A DNA stretch of 17,215 nt, taken from assembly GCA_028702395.1 (NCBI GenBank), contig JAQVOV010000021.1, positions 1 through 17,215 of the forward strand, read 5' to 3'. This document shows, in pieces, positions 12,781-17,215 of this stretch. Under the pieces are notes generated by a model, which did not search any database, was not told the origin of the DNA, and saw only the letters and a list, made by a program, of their open reading frames with translations. Position numbers and translations under genes: made by a program. The stretch is from Candidatus Omnitrophota bacterium (GTDB lineage: Bacteria; Omnitrophota; Gorgyraeia; JABMRN01). Numbering within the stretch: the stretch's first letter is position 1; every line of letters starts with the position of its first letter.

Positions 12781-13931
12781 TCACACGAAAAGAATTAGAA
12801 ACAAGAGAAAACCGTATTTTGGCATTATATGCATTTCATTCATGCAATACCAAAGGAAGAAAATATAATGAACCTGAACATTCTTATCGAAATGTGTATG
12901 ATAGGGATAAGGGAAGGATAATATATTCTACCGCCTTTAGAAGACTTGAATACAAAACACAGGTATTTGTTAATCATGAAGGAGGTTCATACAGAACTCG
13001 CCTTACTCACACTATGGAAGTTGCACACATTGCAAAAACCATTGCAAAAGCCTTAAAATTAAATGATGATCTGGTTGAAACTATTGCGTTAGCGCATGAT
13101 ATGGGGCATACTCCATTTGGTCATGCCGGTGAGAAAGTTTTAAATGATTTCATGAAAGATCATGGTGGATTTGAACATAATTGCCACGGATTAAGGGTTG
13201 TTGATGTCCTTGAGAAAAGAACTCCGCTTTATGAGGGGTTAAATCTTTCGTATGAAGTAAGGGAAGGCATAATCCGCCATAACACTTTACATGATCATCC
13301 GATGATCGCAGATGAATTTGATCTAAAAGGTTTTCCTCCTATGGAAGTACAAGTAGTTGACATTGCCGATGAAATAGCATATGATAATCATGATGTTGAT
13401 GATGGGCTTATGAGCGGGCATATAACAGAAAAACAGTTATCTTATGTGCCATTATGGAATGAGATATCAAAAGATATCAAAAAAAAATATCCGAAAATAA
13501 CAGAAGATATGAAAAGACATCAAATTGTCAGGGCATTAATAGATAAACAGGTTACAGATGTTATTTCGAATACAGAAAAAAACATCCTTAAATATAATAT
13601 TAAATCTGTTGAAGATGTTAAAAGATGTACTCAGAAGATAGTTGGTTTTTCAACATTGCTGCAAAAAAAACGTGAGCGATTGAAGGCTTTTTTGATGGAA
13701 GCTCTTTATAGGAATTATAGGGTTTTGAGGATGTCAGATAAAGCTTGTAGGTTCCTAAGGAAATTATTTGAGCTTTATCTTGAAAAACCTGAACAACTTC
13801 CGCCAAAAACCTATAAACGAGTGAAAAAAGACGGAGAATATAGAGTTATCTGTGACTACATTGCCGGAATGACAGATAGATATGCGTTAGAAGAGTATAA
13901 AAAGTTATTTGATCCATTTGAAAAGGTATAA
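12777..13931 (+). CDS. dGTPase-like HD-domain triphosphohydrolase
   Basis: A 384-residue HD-superfamily protein of the deoxyguanosinetriphosphate triphosphohydrolase-like type (dGTPase type 2 size). RIIYSTAFRRLEYKTQVF (47-64) is the conserved N-terminal signature. Metal ligands are His78 (RLTHTMEV), His107-Asp108 (AHDMGHTPFGHAGE) and Asp195 (VVDIADEIAYDNHD). Members remove triphosphate from dNTPs. It overlaps the HIT gene by 4 bases, and the HD-GYP gene begins 1 base after its stop, so the three nucleotide-handling genes are probably translated together. All active-site motifs are intact. dNTP preference is not readable from the sequence. Confidence 0.92.
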   Translation: MITRKELETRENRILALYAFHSCNTKGRKYNEPEHSYRNVYDRDKGRIIYSTAFRRLEYKTQVFVNHEGGSYRTRLTHTMEVAHIAKTIAKALKLNDDLVETIALAHDMGHTPFGHAGEKVLNDFMKDHGGFEHNCHGLRVVDVLEKRTPLYEGLNLSYEVREGIIRHNTLHDHPMIADEFDLKGFPPMEVQVVDIADEIAYDNHDVDDGLMSGHITEKQLSYVPLWNEISKDIKKKYPKITEDMKRHQIVRALIDKQVTDVISNTEKNILKYNIKSVEDVKRCTQKIVGFSTLLQKKRERLKAFLMEALYRNYRVLRMSDKACRFLRKLFELYLEKPEQLPPKTYKRVKKDGEYRVICDYIAGMTDRYALEEYKKLFDPFEKV

Positions 13932-13932
13932 G

Positions 13933-15420
13933 ATGAAAAAAGACCATTCTATTGAAGCGTTGCTTGAAAAATTACAAAAAAATATCCATTTTCAAAATGA
14001 AAAACGTATGTTCTCAAAAGTTTTTGGGAATTTCAAATGGTTTATCACAGAAAACAATGCATGTATGCCTGATGATTTTCCGCAGACATTTTGGCTTTTG
14101 ACCACTAAAAACCAAAAGAAAAAGAAAACATCTGATTTTTCTGAGATCATGGATTTTTCTGCAAAAAAAGATAAAGCAGAGATCTTCTGTTATGAAAATA
14201 AGTTTGGTGTTTGTTGTCCCGTAATACAAGGGTTAAGGATATATGGCTATATCCTTTTATATGATCTTACTTCTATGCCGCCAGAAAATTTATTGGATAT
14301 ATTTATTGCATTGACAGATACTATATTAAGGGAAGTTCAAAAAGAACTAGAACTTAAAAGAATGTATGATGCAATTCGTCCCAGAGCTATAGCTTTATCA
14401 ACTGTTCATACTGTTCATAGACTTATAAACTCAACGCTTGATATTAATGAGCTTTTACCGCGAGTTGCAAGATTGACACTTCAAATATTAAGAGCAAACA
14501 GGTGTTCAATAAAACTTGTTGATAGCAAGAAGAAAACACTTTTGCCAAAGTCTACAGTTGATCTTAGAACAAAAACAGCAGAGCTGAGAAAAGTGGAGAT
14601 AGGCAAATATGCTCCAGGTAAAGCTGTAAAATTCGGTAAAATCATACGGGGAAAAGAATATATAGCAACACCTCTTGTAGATGAAGAGATCATAGGTGTA
14701 ATAACTGTTTATAATAAGATAGATAAAACTCCTTTTAATGATTTTGATGAAGAGATCATGCAAACGCTGGCAGAGCAAGCGGTTATTGCAATAAAGAATG
14801 CACAATTGTATAAACAACAGGAAAAAATGACTGAAGGAAGTATAAAAAGTATTGCAGCAATGCTTGAAACACGTTCTCCAGGTAGTTTTTTGCCAGATCA
14901 AGCTTTCTTGAAATTGGTCAATCTCATAGGTAAACAGATGAAAATGTCGGAAATTGAATTAAAATACTTGGAATATGCAGCATTATTGCATGACGCAGGA
15001 CAAATAGCATTACCTGATAAACTTATGAAGAAGAAAGGTGTTCTTACCGGGAAAGAGTACGATATGATAAAAGAACATCCGCAAAAAGCAGCAAAATTCC
15101 TCAAACCTCTTAAACTTTTAAAAGATGTTGTTCCTATAATACTATATCACCATGAAAATTATGATGGCACAGGGTATCCAGCCAAATTAAAAGGTAATGA
15201 TATACCTTTAGGTGCAAGAATAATGGGGCTTGTTGGGGCTTTTGATGCTATGGTCTCGCGAAAAGCTTATAGGAAAAGAAAAACATTATTAGAGGCTATT
15301 AATGAGATCAAGGTCAATTCAGGTAAACAGTTCGATCCCAAGGTAGTTGAATCCTTCATGGAAGTAATGAAACGCAAAAGTGTTATAATCATGTTAGAGA
15401 AGGAGTTCAATGGGAATTGA
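13933..15420 (+). CDS. GAF plus HD-GYP domain protein with altered metal site
   Basis: A 495-residue cytoplasmic protein; the ATG at 13933 after AAAAGGT is preferred over an earlier in-frame ATG inside dGTPase. Residues 1-150 are a poorly recognisable sensory region, about 158-293 is a GAF domain (INSTLDINELLPRVARLTLQI ... FDEEIMQTLAEQAVIAIKNAQLY, shortened here to its ends), and about 300-485 is HD-GYP. Retained are His353-Asp354, His382, His406-His407 and DGTGYP (411-416). The first His, usually in GHSxRV, is missing (LPDQAF, about 320-325), HDxGK is HDAGQ, and the last Asp (usually VADAFDAM) is Gly435. HD-GYP proteins normally hydrolyse c-di-GMP; this one may be inactive, altered in metal use, or a binding sensor. 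The wHTH gene overlaps its end. Confidence 0.88.
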   Translation: MKKDHSIEALLEKLQKNIHFQNEKRMFSKVFGNFKWFITENNACMPDDFPQTFWLLTTKNQKKKKTSDFSEIMDFSAKKDKAEIFCYENKFGVCCPVIQGLRIYGYILLYDLTSMPPENLLDIFIALTDTILREVQKELELKRMYDAIRPRAIALSTVHTVHRLINSTLDINELLPRVARLTLQILRANRCSIKLVDSKKKTLLPKSTVDLRTKTAELRKVEIGKYAPGKAVKFGKIIRGKEYIATPLVDEEIIGVITVYNKIDKTPFNDFDEEIMQTLAEQAVIAIKNAQLYKQQEKMTEGSIKSIAAMLETRSPGSFLPDQAFLKLVNLIGKQMKMSEIELKYLEYAALLHDAGQIALPDKLMKKKGVLTGKEYDMIKEHPQKAAKFLKPLKLLKDVVPIILYHHENYDGTGYPAKLKGNDIPLGARIMGLVGAFDAMVSRKAYRKRKTLLEAINEIKVNSGKQFDPKVVESFMEVMKRKSVIIMLEKEFNGN

Positions 15421-15688
15421 GAAAATTATTTTCAGATCAGACTTGCACAAAAAGGTCATTATGTTTTTTCATGAAAATCCTGCAGCTATTGACACACTTC
15501 GAGGTGTTTCAACTTGGGTTAGGGCAGACGAAAAACTTGTGAAAAAAGTTTTGTCTGAACTTGCCGAAGCAGGTATTCTTAATAGTATCCAGGTTTCTTC
15601 AACAGTTGGATACAGCTATACCCAGGATATGCAAACAATAAGAACGATCGATAAGGCTTTGTCTAATGAAAAAAAATCTTCATTTTAA
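15410..15688 (+). CDS. Small winged-helix (putative DNA-binding) protein
   Basis: A 92-residue protein not recognised as a named family. It reads as a single winged-helix domain: helix 1 DLHKKVIMFFHENP (11-24), a helix-turn-helix like stretch GVSTWVRADEKLVKKVLSELAEAGIL (32-57, with a typical LxxLxxxGIL end), and a wing QVSSTVGYSYTQD (61-73). An AAGGAG site inside the HD-GYP gene precedes its ATG, and the two frames overlap by 11 bases. A role as a transcription regulator or as a partner of the HD-GYP protein is possible but unproven. The 3' end overlaps the next gene by 23 bases. Confidence 0.75.
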   Translation: MGIEKIIFRSDLHKKVIMFFHENPAAIDTLRGVSTWVRADEKLVKKVLSELAEAGILNSIQVSSTVGYSYTQDMQTIRTIDKALSNEKKSSF

Positions 15689-16412
15689 ACATATCAGCAG
15701 TTTCCTTTTGTATACCAGCATAGTTTTTTTAATTGTTATATCTATTTTTTCTGTAATATTTTTTTCAAAGAGCGGAGATTATCTTCTTAAATATTTGTTT
15801 AATTCTATGAAACTTGAGATCTCCTATGATAATAATTGTAACTTTATTGATGCCTTTATCTTTAAAGGTATTGATCTTGAAAATGTAAAGGTTGGGACAA
15901 AAGACCTTCCTGGTATACTTGTCGCAAAAAATGCACATATATCTTTTGATTATAAGTTCTTGTTTTCGAAGAGGGGAATTGTTTTGAACTGTATTATGGA
16001 TAAACCTGTTATTGACATTTCCGAATATGAGCAAGAAAAGAAATCTTTGATAAAGTATTTACCTGAAGATCTTTTTAACAGTTTTGCAACAGACAATAAA
16101 ATAGGATTTGATAAGATTGAGTTCAATGTCCTTTTGTATGATATTTTTGCTGAGGTCCTAAAATTAAATGTATTTTCAAAAGATCTAACATTGCTTTTGA
16201 CTGGTAAAATATCAGATAGAGGTTATTTGCAAATATCTTTAAAAGGAATATTTTCCAAAGAGCTTGGCAGCTTTTTACCTGAAGAAGCACTCGGTTTTCT
16301 TGAAGATACTCCTGATGGGGGATATTTGCTGGAATTAGAACTGAAAAATGATCCAGAAACTAAGAGCTTAAAAATAGACAGCCCTAGGTTGAAGTTTTCA
16401 ATAGGGAAGTAA
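15666..16412 (+). CDS. Membrane-anchored AsmA-like periplasmic protein
   Basis: A 248-residue protein with one N-terminal membrane segment (about 11-34) and a beta-rich remainder. The stretch FKGIDLENVKVG...LPGILVAKNAHISFDYKFLF...GIVLNCIMDKPVIDI (about 67-118, quoted in parts) follows the strand pattern of AsmA/DUF748 N-terminal domains, which form lipid-transport bridges or folding factors in the diderm envelope. At 248 residues it is much shorter than AsmA itself and has a natural end with no frameshift signs, so it is a small relative. The start lies inside the winged-helix gene in another frame, suggesting coupling. Family membership is judged by pattern only. Confidence 0.6.
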   Translation: MKKNLHFKHISSFLLYTSIVFLIVISIFSVIFFSKSGDYLLKYLFNSMKLEISYDNNCNFIDAFIFKGIDLENVKVGTKDLPGILVAKNAHISFDYKFLFSKRGIVLNCIMDKPVIDISEYEQEKKSLIKYLPEDLFNSFATDNKIGFDKIEFNVLLYDIFAEVLKLNVFSKDLTLLLTGKISDRGYLQISLKGIFSKELGSFLPEEALGFLEDTPDGGYLLELELKNDPETKSLKIDSPRLKFSIGK

Positions 16413-16455
16413 ACGTTAGGTTTAATATTTGAACTGGCCTGTGATCTACAGAGAA

Positions 16456-16620
16456 CATATCGAAAATTGCTTATCGCAAAGCGCATATCGCATATCGTAG
16501 TGGAAGGTCCTAAACTCAGTTTATAAGAGTTTGATGCCATTTAACAGGGGTTCATAAACCGTTAACCGTGATCCGTAAACCGTATAGTTTAATTAGGGTT
16601 AACGGCTCATGCTTCACGAC
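16456..16620. repeat. Composite intergenic repeat with mismatched arms before the SPOR gene
   Basis: The left arm runs in 7-base steps: CATATCG, AAAATTG, CTTATCG, CAAAGCG, CATATCG, CATATCG (16456-16497). The core AGTGGAAGGTCCTAAACT starts at 16499 and includes ATGCCATT at 16534-16541, a motif also seen in the minus-strand core at 7083-7090. The right arm is AAACCGT, TAACCGT, GATCCGT, AAACCGT (16556-16583). Unlike other members the two arms are not inverse copies; instead CATAAACCGTTAACCGT (16553-16569) has a 14/17 inverse near 16595-16612. Confidence 0.75.
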
Positions 16621-16695
16621 ATAATATATGTGGAATATACAGGCAGATATCCCCAGTTGTTTTTTTCAAAAAAAGCTTTGTTTTGTATACTTATA

Positions 16696-16704
16696 TGCTA
16701 TAAT
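16696..16704 (+). promoter_or_regulatory. Extended -10 promoter for a nearly leaderless SPOR-gene mRNA
   Basis: TG-C-TATAAT is a perfect extended -10 box. A weak -35 (TTGTTT, 16678-16683) sits 15 bases upstream, which is short but tolerable with a TG extension. A start site 6-8 bases after the box would be at about 16711, 3 bases before the ATG at 16714. No Shine-Dalgarno sequence lies between, so the transcript may be leaderless or nearly so. This is inferred from sequence only. Confidence 0.65.
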
Positions 16705-16713
16705 ATCAAAATT

Positions 16714-17215
16714 ATGGAAACTGAGATACAAGGCGAATTCTTTGAGGATCTCTCTAAAGACGATGATCCATTAAAAGGATCAAAGAGAGAACCAGTTGCA
16801 AAAATCCAAAAAAGTATGTTTGTAATGGAATCAAAGATATTTTTTGTATATGCTATTTTTGTTTTACTGGCATTAATAGTAGCTTATGCAATTGGTGTTG
16901 AAAGCGGTAAAAGAATAGCAGGGTATAAGTTACCTGTTCAGTCTAATGATATCACGAAAGATATCGTTATTTTAAAAGGAATTGATACAAATGTCCTTGA
17001 ACAGGAAGAAAGTAACATTATTGTGGAAGAGCCTGTACAACAAGTTGTTTCAGTGAAAACAACGGAAATTCAGGAAAAATTACCTTTCACAGTTCAAATT
17101 ATTGCATATAAAGATAAAGCGTCAGCTGATAAAAAAGCTGATGAGCTTAGAAGATCAGGAGAAACTGTTTTTATTATACCTAATAAAACTAAAACATGGT
17201 ATCAATTATGCTTAG
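16714..17215 (+). CDS. SPOR-domain inner-membrane protein, N-terminal part
   Basis: An open frame from the ATG at 16714 continues beyond the window (167 residues visible). The order is a short charged cytoplasmic N terminus (1-40), one membrane segment (about 41-62, FFVYAIFVLLALIVAYAIG), a linker rich in Glu, Val and Gln (about 75-122), and the beginning of a SPOR domain, LPFTVQIIAYKDKASADKKADEL (123-145, key features F125-T-V-Q-I and the Ala/Lys-rich helix), with TWYQLCL at the edge. SPOR domains bind denuded peptidoglycan at division sites, as in FtsN and DedD. Together with the NlpD-like lipoprotein at 8290 this adds to a cell-division and wall-remodelling theme. The C-terminal end is not seen. 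Confidence 0.88.
   Translation, partial: METEIQGEFFEDLSKDDDPLKGSKREPVAKIQKSMFVMESKIFFVYAIFVLLALIVAYAIGVESGKRIAGYKLPVQSNDITKDIVILKGIDTNVLEQEESNIIVEEPVQQVVSVKTTEIQEKLPFTVQIIAYKDKASADKKADELRRSGETVFIIPNKTKTWYQLCL

Larger units (their letters stand above)
16413..16713. other. Gene-free spacer with a composite repeat and a promoter
   Basis: These 301 bases hold no credible open frame. From left to right: about 40 bases with nothing recognised, a heptamer tract, a core copy, a second heptamer tract of different sequence, an inverted segment, about 60 bases of A/T-rich DNA, and an extended -10 promoter directly before the SPOR-domain gene. Confidence 0.8.

Noticed and set aside
14506..14901. 131-codon open frame on the minus strand
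   Set aside because: It is antisense to the GAF domain of the HD-GYP gene; composition is rich in Cys, Phe, Tyr and Ser as expected from reading A/T-rich coding DNA backwards.

Overview
The window is an AT-rich bacterial chromosome segment. Seventeen protein genes (one cut at each edge) and one tRNA gene all lie on the plus strand. Heptose-precursor genes (gmhA, hldE C-domain), an NlpD-like lipoprotein, an AsmA-like protein and a SPOR-domain protein point to a two-membrane (diderm) cell. The combination of a Firmicutes-style efp-accB-accC-AmaP order, a stand-alone ThiD2, low GC and heavily repeat-loaded spacers would fit Candidatus Omnitrophota or a similar uncultured diderm lineage. That placement is inference from gene content, not from a marker tree.

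Layout. 1-3922: end of an M24 aminopeptidase, efp, accB, accC and an AmaP/Asp23-type membrane protein, covering translation rescue at proline stretches and the first step of fatty-acid synthesis. 4014-6903: gmhA and the hldE cytidylyl/adenylyltransferase domain (ADP-heptose supply), then thiD2 and thiC (HMP-PP branch of thiamine synthesis). 7176-8254: a PfkB-family kinase and tRNA-Gly(CCC). 8290-12091: an NlpD-like amidase-activator lipoprotein, a P-loop ATPase with an archaeal-type architecture, a YfcE-like phosphodiesterase and a Na+/Ca2+ exchanger, packed end to end. 12301-16412: HIT phosphorylase/hydrolase, dGTPase-like HD protein, GAF plus HD-GYP protein, a small winged-helix protein and an AsmA-like protein, again with overlaps or 1-base gaps. 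16714-end: start of a SPOR-domain membrane protein behind an extended -10 promoter that would give an almost leaderless mRNA.

The most striking content is between the genes. Eight of the spacers hold members of what looks like one family of composite repeat. Its outer arms are runs of a degenerate 7-base unit. The unit differs from spacer to spacer, but in most spacers the two arms are inverted copies of each other. Between the arms sits a conserved core beginning WGTGGAAGGTNCTRAA, present in at least six spacers. Several copies have been invaded by other small palindromes: a 28-bp GTAGGGGCG...CGCCCCTAC palindrome (twice), a 20-bp CCTGCC-type palindrome, a GC-rich hairpin and a 60-bp TCCGCCA...TGGCGGA element. 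No transposase is present in the window, so these look like non-autonomous elements. They sit inside what is usually a tight operon (efp-accB-accC-AmaP) and are absent from the overlapping gene junctions.

Secondary points of interest are protein variants that have lost expected residues: an EF-P whose loop tip has Gln where Lys/Arg is normally modified, an HD-GYP domain lacking two expected metal ligands, and an NlpD-type LytM domain with a further lost His.
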